A stretch of 64,000 nucleotides of DNA from Embleya sp051903075 (GCF_051903075.1 NZ_CP182423.1:3658001-3722000), one strand, 5' to 3'. Shown: positions 34,885 through 44,199, counted from the first letter of the stretch. Made by a program: numbers and translations. The notes: generated by a model from the sequence alone, not told the origin.

Positions 34885-35016
34885 CCCCACCACCCGGAAG
34901 CGGCACGCCGAGGGCGTCCCGGATCTGCGCTGCAACCCTTCGCTTCCCATTCACGTATGCCTTTGAGATCACCGGAGTCGTCGAGACGCCCGGTGTGCGA
35001 AGACATGGAGGAATAC

Positions 35017-36336
35017 ATGGGGATTCGGGACTTCCGGCGAGCAACGATCGGAAGTGGTTGGGCCCGAACGTGCCTGGCCGCAGCGGCCGTTGCGGCGCTG
35101 CTCGTGGTGCCGGCGCCGGCCGAGGCGGCGGCGGCGTCGGGCGGGGTCCAAGCCGGCTCGCACCGGGTCGCGTCGGTGCGGTACAACCTCGGCGACCGGG
35201 CCTTCGTGCCGCCGCCGGTCGAGGCGGGCCAGTACGAGGGGGCGAACGAGCTTGCCGGAGTGGTCCATTACCCGACCGACCTGGCACGCGGGCGCTTCCC
35301 GCTCGTGGTGATCCAGCACGGCCTGTGGGACACCTGCGCCGACCGCCCGGCCTCCGTCGACCTCGCGGCGGCGCTCAAGGCCAGGGACGCGGCCATGGCG
35401 GCCGGCGACACCGTCGAGGCCGAGCGGCAGCAGAAGTTGGCCGACACCGCCGGCGACAGGTTGCGCGGTTGGCCGTGTGCGCCCGGCATCGAACAAATCT
35501 CCAGCAAGAACGGATACGACTACCTCGCCCGGGACTTGGCCGCGCAAGGCTTCGTGGTGGTGTCGATCGGTACCAACGGCATCAACGCGACGTCGTTCGG
35601 GCAGGCGCCCACGGTGTACCACGCCCGAGCCGCCCTGCTCAACCGGCATCTGGCCATGTGGCAGCAGCTGTCCGCGACCGGCGGCGGCGAACTCGCGCAC
35701 CGCTTCACCGATCCGCGCGACGGCAGGCCCCGCCGGGTCGACTTTCGCGGACGCGTGGACATGGCGAACGTCGGTACGGTGGGCCACTCCATGGGCGGCG
35801 GCGGGGTCATGCAGCAGGCCGCCGACCTCCGCCGGGGCGACTGGCCGGCGGGGGTGACGGTGAAGGGCGTGTTCGCCTTGGCGCCGACCAGCAACTGGGA
35901 CAACGAGCCGGTCACCCACGTCCCGTTCGCGGTGATGTGGGGGACGTGCGACGCGGTGCGGGGCGGCAACTACTTCGAGTGGAACGCCGGACGGAACACC
36001 GTCCCGATCCACAAATTCACCGTACACGGGGCCAATCACGCCTTCTTCAACACCCAGTGGTCGCCGAGCAGCGGCCAGGTCAGTGCGCAGGACGATGCGG
36101 TACCGGGCGGCAAGCCCGGTACGTGCCTCTCCCAGGACGACCGCAACCTGGACGAGGTGTCGCTGACCGAGCCCACGCAACGGACTCTCACGACCGCGTA
36201 CGCCTCGGCGTTCTTCCGCCGCTACCTCCACGGCGAGACCGGGTTCGACCCGATCCTGTCCGGCACGCGGCGCCCGCCGGGCGTACCGGCCGACGTCGTC
36301 GATACCCGGGTCGACCACCCGCTCCCGACCGGCTGA
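35017..36336 (+). CDS. Secreted alpha/beta hydrolase
   Basis: A 439-residue exported enzyme. Signal peptide at residues 1-38 (WARTCLAAAAVAALLVVPAP AEA). Catalytic core: oxyanion region LVVIQHGLWDTCAD, nucleophile elbow TVGHSMGGGGVMQQA, acid region VMWGTCDAVRGG and His in VHGANHAFFNTQW. Two inserts (a charged helix AALKARDAAMAAGDTVEAER and the PSSGQVSAQDD loop) sit around the core, and several cysteines suggest disulfides. ATG 35017 has GGAGG 5 nt away. Similar to streptomycete secreted lipase/PET-hydrolase-like folds only in general terms; substrate unknown. Confidence 0.85.
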   Translation: MGIRDFRRATIGSGWARTCLAAAAVAALLVVPAPAEAAAASGGVQAGSHRVASVRYNLGDRAFVPPPVEAGQYEGANELAGVVHYPTDLARGRFPLVVIQHGLWDTCADRPASVDLAAALKARDAAMAAGDTVEAERQQKLADTAGDRLRGWPCAPGIEQISSKNGYDYLARDLAAQGFVVVSIGTNGINATSFGQAPTVYHARAALLNRHLAMWQQLSATGGGELAHRFTDPRDGRPRRVDFRGRVDMANVGTVGHSMGGGGVMQQAADLRRGDWPAGVTVKGVFALAPTSNWDNEPVTHVPFAVMWGTCDAVRGGNYFEWNAGRNTVPIHKFTVHGANHAFFNTQWSPSSGQVSAQDDAVPGGKPGTCLSQDDRNLDEVSLTEPTQRTLTTAYASAFFRRYLHGETGFDPILSGTRRPPGVPADVVDTRVDHPLPTG

Positions 36337-36345
36337 GCACACGCG

Positions 36346-36377
36346 CCTGACGGGCCGCGCCGCATCGGCCCGTCAGG
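36346..36377. terminator. Terminator after the secreted hydrolase
   Basis: CCTGACGGGCC (36346-36356) pairs with GGCCCGTCAGG (36367-36377), 11-bp stem and 10-nt loop, 10 bp after the stop codon. Confidence 0.78.
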
Positions 36378-36437
36378 TCCCGGCCGATCCCGGTCGATCC
36401 GGGCCGATCCGGGCCGATCCGAGCCGATCCCGGTCGA
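36378..36437. repeat. Tandem 10-bp repeats (GGCCGATCCG-like)
   Basis: About six copies of a decanucleotide with consensus SGSCCGATCC or SGGTCGATCC run head to tail after the terminator. They lie between the hydrolase and the MFS remnant; no coding role. Confidence 0.8.
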
Positions 36438-36503
36438 GGAGGGGAACGCCGGCAACAGCGCGGCGCCGTAAGTCCGTCCAGATCGGCGCGTTCCAGGGCG
36501 TCG

Positions 36504-36932
36504 GTGTGGGCCGGGATCAGCGGGATGGCGTCGGCGGTCGGGTTGCTTTTCGGCGGGCTGGTTCCGCTGGTGATGATGGGGGCCGGGCTGGGGCTGCTGT
36601 ACGCGGGTGTGCAAACCGCCGTGAACGCGGGAGTGCCGGAGGACCAGGCCGGACTGGCCGCAGCCCTGATCACCGCCTCCTTCCAACTCGGTTCGGCGCT
36701 TGGCCTGGCCGCGTTCAGCGCGATCGCGACCAGCCGCACCAACCAGCTCCTCGCCGCCCACGCCTCGCCCGCGGAGGCACTCACCGCCGGATTCCAGCGG
36801 GCCCTGCTCATCGGCGCCCTCTGCCTCGTGGCAGCCGAAGCCATCGCGCTACGCGCCTCCAACACCCGCGGCGAACCCGCCACGACACCGGATACCCGAC
36901 ACAACCCGGAACCGTCCTACGACCCCGCGTGA
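36504..36932 (+). pseudogene. C-terminal remnant of an MFS drug exporter
   Basis: The last helices of a 14-helix (DHA2-type) major facilitator protein: GLLFGGLVPLVMMGAGLGLL, the signature YAGVQTAVNAGVPEDQAGLA, FQLGSALGLAAFSAIATSR and a final helix ALLIGALCLVAAEAIALRA. About 350 N-terminal residues are missing. Codon use still looks typical, suggesting recent loss. The sequence before it holds only short tandem repeats. Confidence 0.8.
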
Positions 36933-36947
36933 CACAGCACGACGAAA

Positions 36948-36980
36948 CCCGGGACGGCGGGCGTGCAACGCCGTCCCGGG
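36948..36980 (+). terminator. Terminator after the MFS remnant
   Basis: CCCGGGACGGCG (36948-36959) pairs with CGCCGTCCCGGG (36969-36980); 12-bp stem, 9-nt loop, followed by ATCGTCTTCG. Confidence 0.82.
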
Positions 36981-37098
36981 ATCGTCTTCGACTGCCGCTC
37001 CGGAATCGCCTTGGCGGCGGGGCGATGAGTTTGCCCGCCGCCCGAAGTCTTCCCCTGTGACATTCCCATCCTGTTCGTGGAGGAGAGATGAGGCCGGA

Positions 37099-37683
37099 AT
37101 GAGCAACCCGATTCGGCTGTACATGTCGATGTCGCTCGACGGCTACATCGCCGGTCCGGACGATCGACCGGGCCAGGAACTCGGACGCGGCGGTGGACGC
37201 CTGTTCGACTGGCTCGACGACCGGGAATCCGACGGTCCCAGCGGACAGGTCTACCGCGAGGCGCTCGCGACCGGCGCGGTGATCTCCGGCCGCCGGACCT
37301 TCGAACTCGCCGGGCGTTGGCAGGGCGACCATCACGACGGCGTGCCGATCTTCGTCCTCACCCACCATGCGGACGAAGGGGACGTGCCACCGGGCCACGC
37401 ACGATTCGTCACCGACGTCGACGACTGCGCGCGTCGGGCTCGCGAGGCCGCCGGGGACCGGCCGGTCATGGTCCATGGGGCGGGCGCGGCCCAGGCGCTC
37501 CTGCGAGCCGGGCACATCGACGAGATGGAGATCCACCTGGTCCAGGTCCTCCTCGGGGACGGCCGACGACTGTTCGAACACCTGGGTGGTGATCGCATCG
37601 AACTCGACCTCGTCCGACGACTGGACGATCGAGACGTCACGCACCTGCGCTACCGGGTGCGCCGATCCGAGGAGGCCGCGTGA
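37099..37683 (+). CDS. RibD-C/dihydrofolate-reductase-like protein
   Basis: A 194-residue protein: IRLYMSMSLDGYIAGPDDRP at the N-terminus, GAVISGRRTFELAGRW, PVMVHGAGAAQALLRAGHID and EMEIHLVQVLLGDGRRLFE are the NADPH-fold landmarks of the RibD C-terminal/DHFR superfamily. Probably an NADPH-dependent reductase; substrate unknown. ATG 37099 follows GAGG. Its TGA overlaps the GTG of the next gene (GTGA), so the two are translationally coupled. Confidence 0.9.
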   Translation: MSNPIRLYMSMSLDGYIAGPDDRPGQELGRGGGRLFDWLDDRESDGPSGQVYREALATGAVISGRRTFELAGRWQGDHHDGVPIFVLTHHADEGDVPPGHARFVTDVDDCARRAREAAGDRPVMVHGAGAAQALLRAGHIDEMEIHLVQVLLGDGRRLFEHLGGDRIELDLVRRLDDRDVTHLRYRVRRSEEAA

Positions 37684-38093
37684 AGACGCTCTTCGTTTCG
37701 TACCGTGTCACCGACCTGGACCACTCGCTCGGCTTCTACACCGCGCTGGGCTACGTCGAACTGGGCAGGGTCCAGGCCGGCGACGCGGGTCACCTCGCGA
37801 TTCTCGCCTTCCCCGGCGAACCGGCGGCCTCGCTCGAACTGGTCCACCGCCCCGACGGCGGACCCGTCGACGTGGGCACCGGTTTCGACCACCTCGCGAT
37901 CCAGGTCGACACACTGGCCGCCACCCTGGAGCGGCTGACCGACGCCGGCCTGGAGCCGGGACCGGTCCAGTACCCGGGAGGTCCCCGCGGCCCGAAGACA
38001 TCGTGGCTCACCGACCCGGACGGCTACCGCATCGAACTGGTGGAGTGGCCCCCCGACCACCCCGCCGGCATCACCGCCGCGGACTTCTCCTGA
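37680..38093 (+). CDS. VOC (glyoxalase) family protein
   Basis: A 137-residue vicinal-oxygen-chelate protein: RVTDLDHSLGFYTALGYVEL, FPGEPAASLELVHRPDGG, FDHLAIQVDTLAATLERLTD and WLTDPDGYRIELVEWP. Putative ligands are His in FDHLAIQ and Glu in RIELVEW; the lactoylglutathione-lyase pattern fits, so a glyoxalase I-like enzyme is possible. GTG 37680 overlaps the stop of the RibD-like gene by 4 bp. Confidence 0.9.
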   Translation: MKTLFVSYRVTDLDHSLGFYTALGYVELGRVQAGDAGHLAILAFPGEPAASLELVHRPDGGPVDVGTGFDHLAIQVDTLAATLERLTDAGLEPGPVQYPGGPRGPKTSWLTDPDGYRIELVEWPPDHPAGITAADFS

Positions 38094-38099
38094 GCCGAC

Positions 38100-38486
38100 G
38101 CCCGAACAGAATCGAGCAGCTCCCCCTCGGCGCGATCGGGCCTGCACGGAGTGGGCAACGACACCCCTACGTGCTGCGCGGCGAGCGGCGGTAAGGCCGT
38201 TGGGATCCAGGAGGTCAACGGCTCCGGTCCCCACAGCGGGAAAGATCGTGCCGGGCCAGTCCGGAACGTGTACCGCGCCGCGTGGCTTGGCCACACGTGC
38301 GAGAGGCTCTCCGACGATGCGTCGAGCCTGGATCTCACGGAGTGCTTCGTTCCCGATCGACCTCATTTCCGCAGGAGATTCGCACTCCCGCTCGTCGATG
38401 ACGAAAGCCGCGAGCATGAATCCGTCCGCAGTCCTTCTGCGGAAGGTCGAGATCATGACGAACTTCGAGCCTGCCTCCTCGGCCAT
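38100..38486 (-). pseudogene. 5' part of an unrecognised gene
   Basis: ATG 38486 with AGGAGG 5 nt upstream opens about 125 residues of plausible protein (SKFVMISTFRRRTADGFMLA, MRSIGNEALREIQARRIVGE, VHVPDWPGTIFPAVGTGAVD). The frame then continues antisense through the VOC gene without a stop of its own, so the 3' end seems cut off. GC at third positions is clearly lower than in neighbouring genes, suggesting transfer. No family recognised. Confidence 0.5.
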
Positions 38487-38689
38487 GGGTACCTCCTGGG
38501 AGTCTCGTCCCGAACTGCGGATCGGATCAGATATCCGCAGTGAGGTTGAACGGCAAGGGGTGCCCGCAGGTACGGCCGATGTGAGCGGCCGGGACCTCCC
38601 GGCCCGTCAAGGAAAGCGTCGATCTGCCGGAACTCCGTTTATCCGCAGACCAGTACGAGGCCGAGGCCCGGCGCGCCGGAGCCGACCTC

Positions 38690-38967
38690 GATGGGGAGTG
38701 GCCGGGGGGAAACCGTCGCGCGGCGGTCGGATCGACCGCGACCAGCCCGGGAGCCGGCACGCCGGTCCCCGGGAACAGGGATAGCGCACCGGCCTCCCGG
38801 TCCAACCAGTCCTCGGCGTGTTCCACATCGACGAAGGTCCGCAGCACCAGGTGGCGGGTGGTTCCGCTTCGCGTGCCGACGGTCAGCTTCCGCATCTCGG
38901 CGGTCAGGCCGCCGTACAGCACCTCGGTTCCGACAATGTGCTCACCGACCTCCAAGTGCCGGCTCAC
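38690..38967 (-). pseudogene. N-terminal fragment of an APH-type phosphotransferase
   Basis: GTG 38967 encodes MSRHLEVGEHIVGTEVLYGG, LVLRTFVDVEHAEDWLDREA, LFPGTGVPAPGLVAVDPTAA, which match the nucleotide lobe of aminoglycoside/choline-kinase-like phosphotransferases (REA-x-L and VPAP-x-LLAVD). After PTAAR the similarity ends, just where the catalytic lobe should begin. The frame runs on to a stop at 38527 with unrelated residues. Confidence 0.6.
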
Positions 38968-38984
38968 CCAAGCCGGGCCAACGG

Positions 38985-39250
38985 TCGGACACGTGGTCCA
39001 GGCCGGTCAGGTCGTCGAACGGTGCGTACCGCAGGGCGACGTCGGCGCCGCCGTCGGGGACGTGATCGGCGCGGTCGGGGGCTCCGCCGAAGAGGATGTC
39101 CACCTGCCGGGCGTCGGGCCGGCCGGCGTAGGCGGCCGGGATACCGGACAGGAGGTTCGCGTCACCGCCGGGTTTGTCCCCGGGGCGGCCCTGCGGGCCG
39201 GGCGGCGCCGGTCGGTCGTGCGCGACCTGCCGGCGGATGCCGGCCCATGC
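38985..39250 (-). pseudogene. Fragment of a LysR-type regulator
   Basis: Minus-strand reading gives GGDANLLSGIPAAYAGRPDA, VDILFGGAPDRADHVPDGGA and DVALRYAPFDDLTGLD, the first half of a LysR effector-binding domain. Neither the N-terminal HTH nor the C-terminal half is present. It abuts the phosphotransferase fragment directly. Confidence 0.55.
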
Positions 39251-39346
39251 AGCGAGGACGGCCGTCGTGGGAATCGCCCGCCCCCACGACGGTCGGTCCC
39301 CGCCGGTTCAACCGGTGTGGGGGGCATCGCCGATGCCCGACCCTGC

Positions 39347-39590
39347 TCAGGCGGCCGGGTGATCGGACGGTTCCGGGATCGGGAAGTGGACGCCGGTCAG
39401 GTCTTCCGACAGCTGCCACAGGCGGCGTCCGGTGTCGGCGTCCGACGCCGCGCGGGCCAGGGATACGCGGGTCGGTGCGCCGCGGAGTTCGGCGAAGCCG
39501 TCGGGGCCGATGAAGTCGCCGCCGCGGACATCGGGCGAGGTGGCCGCGTACAGCAGCGCGGTCGAGGCCTGAGGCTTCGGGCGGCGGCCG
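39347..39590 (-). pseudogene. C-terminal fragment of a short-chain dehydrogenase
   Basis: TALLYAATSPDVRGGDFIGP, DGFAELRGAPTRVSLARAAS and TGRRLWQLSEDLTGVHFPIP are the end of a retinol-dehydrogenase-like SDR (GG-D-(Y/F)-IGPDG motif). The Rossmann core is missing. It lies 31 bp after the NmrA-like gene on the same strand. Confidence 0.65.
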
Positions 39591-39620
39591 GGCGTCGCCC
39601 GTCCCCCCTCGCCCGTTTGC

Positions 39621-40532
39621 TCAGTCGCGTCGGCCTGCACCGGCGTCTGGCTGTGTCAGCAGGCGGGCCCTGCCGAAGCGGTCGAGCCAGGTGCGGAAGT
39701 CCATGATGCCTGGATGGGCTTGACGCAGCGGGGCGAGGTCGGTGTCGTAGAAGGTGGCGTTCGCCCAGGTGAAGACCTTCGCGGCCTCGGGGGCGTGCGC
39801 CCACAGGACATCGACCGGGATCCGGGTGTGCGGGACGGGACGGCCGACCGCCGCGCCGAGCTCCGCGGCGATCTGCGGGGCGGTGAGCCGGTCGCCGGTG
39901 AGGTCGACGGCCCGGCCCAGGTAGGTGTCCGGGTCGGCGAAGGCCAAGGCGGCGAAGGCGCCGATGTCGTCGATGGCGATGAGCTGCATGACCAGGTCGT
40001 CGTGCCACGGGACGTTCAGTGAGCCGTTCTGGAAGAACCGCGCGGGGCTGGTGAAGTCCTCCATGAACCCGGCGGGGCGGAGGATCGTCGCGGGTATGCC
40101 CAGTGCGCGGATGTGCTCCTCGATCCGCCACTTCTCGATCTGCCCCCAACCCCGCTCCAGATAGAAGCGGTTCTGGCTCTCCGCGCCGCCGACCGACGAG
40201 AACACCAGGTGCCGCACGCCTGCGGCCTTCGCGGCGTCCGCGACGTTGATGCCCTGGTCGAGTTCGTTGTCGTTCGCGGCCTGGACGCTGTAGAGCCCGT
40301 ACGCACCGCGCGCCGCCTCCTCGATGGAGGCGCGGTCGTCCAGGTCGCCGCGGACCAGCTCGGCCCCGGCGGCGGCCAGTGCGCGAGCCGCCGGCGTGGT
40401 GTCGTCCCGGACGAGGGCGCGGACATGCCAGCCGCCCGCGAGCAGGTGGCGGGAAGTGGCGCCGCCCTGATTCCCGGTTGCGCCGGTGACCAGGACCGTC
40501 TTGCCGCGCGAGGGCTTGGAGGGGGTGTTCAT
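39621..40532 (-). CDS. NmrA-like NAD(P)-binding protein
   Basis: A 303-residue atypical SDR. Nucleotide-binding motif TVLVTGATGNQGGATSRHLL at the N-terminus, RALVRDDTTPAARALAAAGA, VRHLVFSSVGGAESQNRFY and LRPAGFMEDFTSP. The NmrA/HSCARG type lacks the SDR catalytic Tyr-Lys pair, so it may act as a redox sensor or as an NAD(P)H:quinone-like reductase. ATG 40532 has AGGAG. It is divergent from a TetR gene across an AT-rich 122-bp gap with dyads, implying TetR control. Confidence 0.9.
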   Translation of the reverse strand: MNTPSKPSRGKTVLVTGATGNQGGATSRHLLAGGWHVRALVRDDTTPAARALAAAGAELVRGDLDDRASIEEAARGAYGLYSVQAANDNELDQGINVADAAKAAGVRHLVFSSVGGAESQNRFYLERGWGQIEKWRIEEHIRALGIPATILRPAGFMEDFTSPARFFQNGSLNVPWHDDLVMQLIAIDDIGAFAALAFADPDTYLGRAVDLTGDRLTAPQIAAELGAAVGRPVPHTRIPVDVLWAHAPEAAKVFTWANATFYDTDLAPLRQAHPGIMDFRTWLDRFGRARLLTQPDAGAGRRD

Positions 40533-40567
40533 GTCTCGGCTCCTGCCGTGTTGGTGATGCCGCTTGG

Positions 40568-40640
40568 TTGTGACGGTATGACGAAAATCGAAAGTTAGTC
40601 AATCATCACAAGTGTCGTTTGACGATTTCTCGAATCCAGT
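40568..40640. promoter_or_regulatory. AT-rich divergent promoter/operator region
   Basis: A sharply AT-rich stretch in a GC-rich genome contains opposed ACGAAAATCGAAAGTTAGTC and GTTTGACGATTTCTCGA elements (GAAAATCG/CGATTTCTC half-sites) and a possible -10 (ATAAACT, 40642-40648) just ahead of the TetR GTG start. Likely the TetR operator controlling nmrA and tetR. Confidence 0.5.
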
Positions 40641-40654
40641 CATAAACTCGGGGG

Positions 40655-41365
40655 GTGAGTGCCCATCCCGAACGACTCCGCGACCCGCATCAGCGCACCG
40701 AACGGGCCGCGCGGATCCTCGACGTCGCGGCGGATCTGCTGGCGCGCCACGGCTACCGGCGGGTGACCATGGACGACGTGGCCGCCGACGCCGGCATCGG
40801 CAAGGGCACCGTCTACCTGCACTGGAAGACCCGCGAGCAGCTGTTCGGCGCGGTCTTCGCGCGAGAGGTACTCCGCGCGGTGGAGAACCTGCGGGAAGCG
40901 CTCCAGCGGGACCCGCACACCTGCCTGCTGCACAACTTCGCCCGCGTGTACTTCCTGGCGATCATGGACCGTCCGCTGCTGCGCGGACTGCTCCTGGGCG
41001 ACCCCCACCTGCTCGGCAAGCTGGCCGGCTCGCCCGACACGGCCCGCGACGACCGGCATGCCGCGACGGCGCGCGGCTACCTCACGCTGCTCGCCGAGCA
41101 CGGCCTGCTCCGCGACGATCTGAGCGTGGACGAGATCGGCTACGCCTACCAGGCGACCTTCGAAGGCTTCCTGCGTGCCGAGGGCTCGACCCCGACGGGC
41201 GGCCCGGAGCAGCGCGCCGAACTGCTGGCGCGGACCATCCGACACGCCTTCGAGAACGAGCCGCCCCCGGACCTCCCGTTCCAAGATCTCGCCGCCACCA
41301 CCAACGCACTGCTCGGCGACCTGATCACCGCAGACCGCACCGCTTTCGACCTACCCGAGACCTGA
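40655..41365 (+). CDS. TetR-family regulator
   Basis: A 236-residue repressor with a canonical HTH: RILDVAADLLARHGYRRVTM, DDVAADAGIGKGTVYLHWKT, REQLFGAVFARE. The ligand domain follows at about 80-220. GTG 40655 has only GGGGG next to it, and a -10-like ATAAACT lies 7 bp before it, so a leaderless message is likely. Divergent from the NmrA-like gene, which it probably controls. Confidence 0.93.
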   Translation: MSAHPERLRDPHQRTERAARILDVAADLLARHGYRRVTMDDVAADAGIGKGTVYLHWKTREQLFGAVFAREVLRAVENLREALQRDPHTCLLHNFARVYFLAIMDRPLLRGLLLGDPHLLGKLAGSPDTARDDRHAATARGYLTLLAEHGLLRDDLSVDEIGYAYQATFEGFLRAEGSTPTGGPEQRAELLARTIRHAFENEPPPDLPFQDLAATTNALLGDLITADRTAFDLPET

Positions 41366-41439
41366 ACACACCCGATTGGAGGGAGTGCTCCCAGCGGCCT
41401 GCACGTTTCCCCGCGCCGCGTTCGTGCCGGATGTCGTCT

Positions 41440-41850
41440 GGGTGCAACTTGCCGACGGATTGCCGGATCACGTGACCGACAGGCCGAGGCGGTCATCGGC
41501 CTGATGCTGCCCGGCCTGCGCACACACTGGAACGACGACCCGGAGCCGGGCGACGCCTTCCGCTCCCGGTTGTGGATCGGGGACGACGCACTGACCTCCT
41601 GGGCCACGGTCGATTACGACGGCCGCCGGCTCGACACCTTCCGTCTCCGTCAACACGGGCTGCGACGCCTGTGGGACGAGGTCGTCGCGGCCTGGTCCTG
41701 GTGGACGAACACGGCTGGCCGACCTTCGACCTGTTCGGCCTCGACCTCCGTGCCGACGGCACCCAGGTAGTCCTCGACCTCGGCCACCTGCGCGCACAAC
41801 GCGAACCGGCCCGCATCCTCGATGAGCCGGACCTTGCGCAGGCCGGGAGA
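41440..41850 (+). pseudogene. C-terminal remnant of an isoaspartyl-methyltransferase-like protein
   Basis: Two frames together read GLMLPGLRTHWNDDPEPGDA, LWIGDDALTSWATVDYDGRR, FRLRQHGLRRLWDEVVAAWS, then after a shift near 41705 HGWPTFDLFGLDLRADGTQV. The phrase QHGPRRLWDEVEAAY...FGLTVTPDGQ is typical of the C-terminal extension of Streptomyces PCMT-type methyltransferases (including those of FxLD lanthipeptide loci). The catalytic methyltransferase domain is absent. The rest of 41366-42090 shows no gene. Confidence 0.55.
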
Positions 41851-42107
41851 GCGCCGCGTGTATCGAGTGGAGGCATTTCGGCAATCGCCTGGGCACGGCG
41901 CCGTCATGGAAGCCGTCGTGTGTTGGGAATGTCGGCGGGACGGTGAACTGCGTGATGCCGAGTGTGCCCGTGCGCGGTAGCCGGTGAGGACCCGGCCGCC
42001 GTCTCGTGTTTGCCGACTCCCGCCTGCCCGGCTCTGCGGTCGATCGGTGCTCGGCAACGTTCGGGTTTGGGTGCCGGGGAGGTGTTCGTTTCCCTACGCT
42101 CTCCGGC

Positions 42108-43268
42108 ATGCAGACGTGGTTATCGCACGCGAGGATGTCGTTGGTCGTCGCCGTGTTGGGTGCGGCAGTGTCGGTCGGAGGCTGCAGCGGCGACTCGGAT
42201 TCGCGCGGGAAGCCGGCGATCCCCGGGGAGCGGACCGGCCCATCACCCGGCGGAACGGCCAAGGACAGCGGCGTGGACGGTGCGAACCTGGCCACCGCCG
42301 ATGCGTTGATCGTGTTCGAGTGCGGTCTCGGCGAGTTGGGTTCGGAAACCGGATTCAAACTGTCGGCGTGGTCCGCGCGAGACGGTCGCCGATTGGCCGC
42401 AGTCCAGGTGCCTCTGCCCGACAAGGCGGAATTGGCATGGGGGTGCGGGTCGGGCGGAAACGCCTCGTCGGTGCGGCAGATGTTCGATCGGGATCTGACC
42501 ACCGTCGCCGTCGCGCTGCCCGTGGGCAATGGAACCGGCGCGCGTGCCGGCGCAGTGAACCTGACCACCGGGGCGGTGGTCGGCCCGACACCCGCCGATG
42601 AAGGCTTCGGCCGCACGCCCAGGGAGGGCGATGCGCTCATCCATCCCCGGACCGGGGACCTCTGGTACGTCGACGCGGTCGCTCACAAGGTGATGTCGCG
42701 GCCGCTGACGGCCGCAGCGCCCACCACCGATCACGGGCCGGGCCAGGGCTCCGGTCTGGTCCTGACCGGGAACACCCACTGGATGCCGTCCTTCGTCGGC
42801 TCGTCCGGCTTCGCGGCCAACCCCTCGGGCACGTACGCGGCGTTCACGACGTTCAACGAGACCCTTCTGCAACCCGGGCAGGCACCCGAGTCGGCCGCGC
42901 GCGCCTTCGACCGGAGCAACGTTCCGGGGACGACGTATCTGCCCGGCGACAAGCCCGCCCCGATGTGCGGGCCGCAACTGTGGCTCGACGACCACCGGTT
43001 GATCTGTCGTACTGCCGACAACCTGGCCCTGGTGACCTTCGCCGACGACTACTCCGCCGTCGCGTCCACACGTGACCTGCTTCCGGCGAACGACCGCCGA
43101 CCCGTTCACCCGGTGGTCTCGCGCGACGGCGCCTCCATCGCGTTCCTCGCGACCCAGGGCGACCGGCAATCGTTGTACACACAAGACCTCGCCCCGGGAG
43201 CGACCCCACGCAAGGTCATCGACCTGCCGCCCGGATCACGCAACCGCTACCTGATCGAATGGCGTTGA
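42108..43268 (+). CDS. Lipoprotein with beta-propeller-like (TolB/WD40-type) fold
   Basis: A 386-residue exported lipoprotein. Signal SLVVAVLGAAVSVGGC ends in a lipobox (VGGC, Cys at about residue 27), followed by a Ser/Gly/Lys-rich linker. The rest is repeated beta-sheet wording (DALIHPRTGDLWYVDAVAHK, SGTYAAFTTFNE, DGASIAFLATQGDRQSLYTQ) like TolB/WD40 beta-propellers. ATG 42108 lacks a ribosome site, but CTACGCT lies 7 bp upstream as a likely -10, so leaderless translation is inferred. Function unknown; cell-surface binding or scaffold role possible. Confidence 0.8.
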   Translation: MQTWLSHARMSLVVAVLGAAVSVGGCSGDSDSRGKPAIPGERTGPSPGGTAKDSGVDGANLATADALIVFECGLGELGSETGFKLSAWSARDGRRLAAVQVPLPDKAELAWGCGSGGNASSVRQMFDRDLTTVAVALPVGNGTGARAGAVNLTTGAVVGPTPADEGFGRTPREGDALIHPRTGDLWYVDAVAHKVMSRPLTAAAPTTDHGPGQGSGLVLTGNTHWMPSFVGSSGFAANPSGTYAAFTTFNETLLQPGQAPESAARAFDRSNVPGTTYLPGDKPAPMCGPQLWLDDHRLICRTADNLALVTFADDYSAVASTRDLLPANDRRPVHPVVSRDGASIAFLATQGDRQSLYTQDLAPGATPRKVIDLPPGSRNRYLIEWR

Positions 43269-43555
43269 GAGCCACCGTGCCTGTCGACGGCCGGCGAAGC
43301 GCACCGCCGGTCGGTCGCGGACGGGCGCCGGTGTCGTGCCGACCGGCGCCCGTCCACGACCCGCTTACGGCCCGGCTGCGGGGCACAGCCCGCACGACAC
43401 GCCGAGCGGCGAATGTGTGGACCCCACAACCGGGCACCCGGCCACCCTGGCACCGATCCGGGCCCGGTGTCCGAGGTTCACCCGAAACAGACGCCGGCCC
43501 TACGGCGGTGCACCGATGTTCGCCGGTTCCCGTCGGCCTCGGGGGATGGGCCGAT

Positions 43556-43597
43556 GCGGTACGGCGCACCCCCGCCGATGGGGGTGCGCCGTACCGC
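43556..43597. terminator. Very strong hairpin
   Basis: An 18-bp perfect stem (43556-43573 with 43580-43597) with the 6-nt loop GCCGAT. A second, 9-bp hairpin (43629-43648) stands between it and the minus-strand peptide gene. Together they isolate the lipoprotein (plus) and the peptide gene (minus). The rest of 43269-43664 shows no gene. Confidence 0.82.
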
Positions 43598-43664
43598 CGC
43601 ACGGCCGAGGTGCCCCGGGGCGACGTTCGGGCGGACCGAGGTCCGCCCCGAGGGTGTTGCTCGG

Positions 43665-43859
43665 CTAGCCCGCGAAGCCGAAGGCGCGGTCGGCGTCGCC
43701 GACGAAGAAGAATTCGCCTTGACCGTGGTGACCTTCGCCGAACGCGACGACGGTCGCGGACTCCTGGCCGCCGAAGGCGTCGGCCTGGGCGGTGCCGGCC
43801 CCGACGATCGCGGTGATCCCGGTCAGGACGACGGCCGCGACGACAGTACGAATACGCAT
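43665..43859 (-). CDS. Small secreted protein, 64 residues
   Basis: A signal peptide (RIRTVVAAVVLTGITAIVGAG, cleavage near TAQADA) is followed by a 35-residue mature peptide rich in Gly, Phe and His (AFGEGHHGQGEFFFVGDADR). No cysteine. ATG 43859 follows GGGAGAG closely. Resembles the small chaplin-sized secreted proteins of streptomycetes only in size; no chaplin motif. Function unknown. Confidence 0.7.
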   Translation of the reverse strand: MRIRTVVAAVVLTGITAIVGAGTAQADAFGGQESATVVAFGEGHHGQGEFFFVGDADRAFGFAG

Positions 43860-44199
43860 GATCTCTCCCAAGGTTCGTGCTCGAATCTCGAGGCACGATC
43901 ACATCAGACAAATCCCTCCGAACTATGACATTGACCCAATCGGGGGCGATGTCGCGCGCCGCGAAGTGCCGGCGCGGGCCGTGCCGCACCTACGTCGACG
44001 CCATGACCACGGTTGAGACGGACGAGTACACCGGCTGCACCCCGAACCGGCTCCTGGACGCGCCCACGTCCCGGGAGCGTCCGTCGTCCCGCACCCGGGC
44101 CAGAGGTCACCTGACCGGCGGGACCGGAGCGCCGGTCCGATGCCCGCTTCCACTCGGGGCGCTGCGAGCAGGCCGAGCACTGCCGCCGGACCGGCCATA

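Noticed and set aside
36351..36372. GGGCCG...CGGCCC resembling an OsdR box
   Set aside because: The arms are far apart and belong to the terminator hairpin of the secreted hydrolase.
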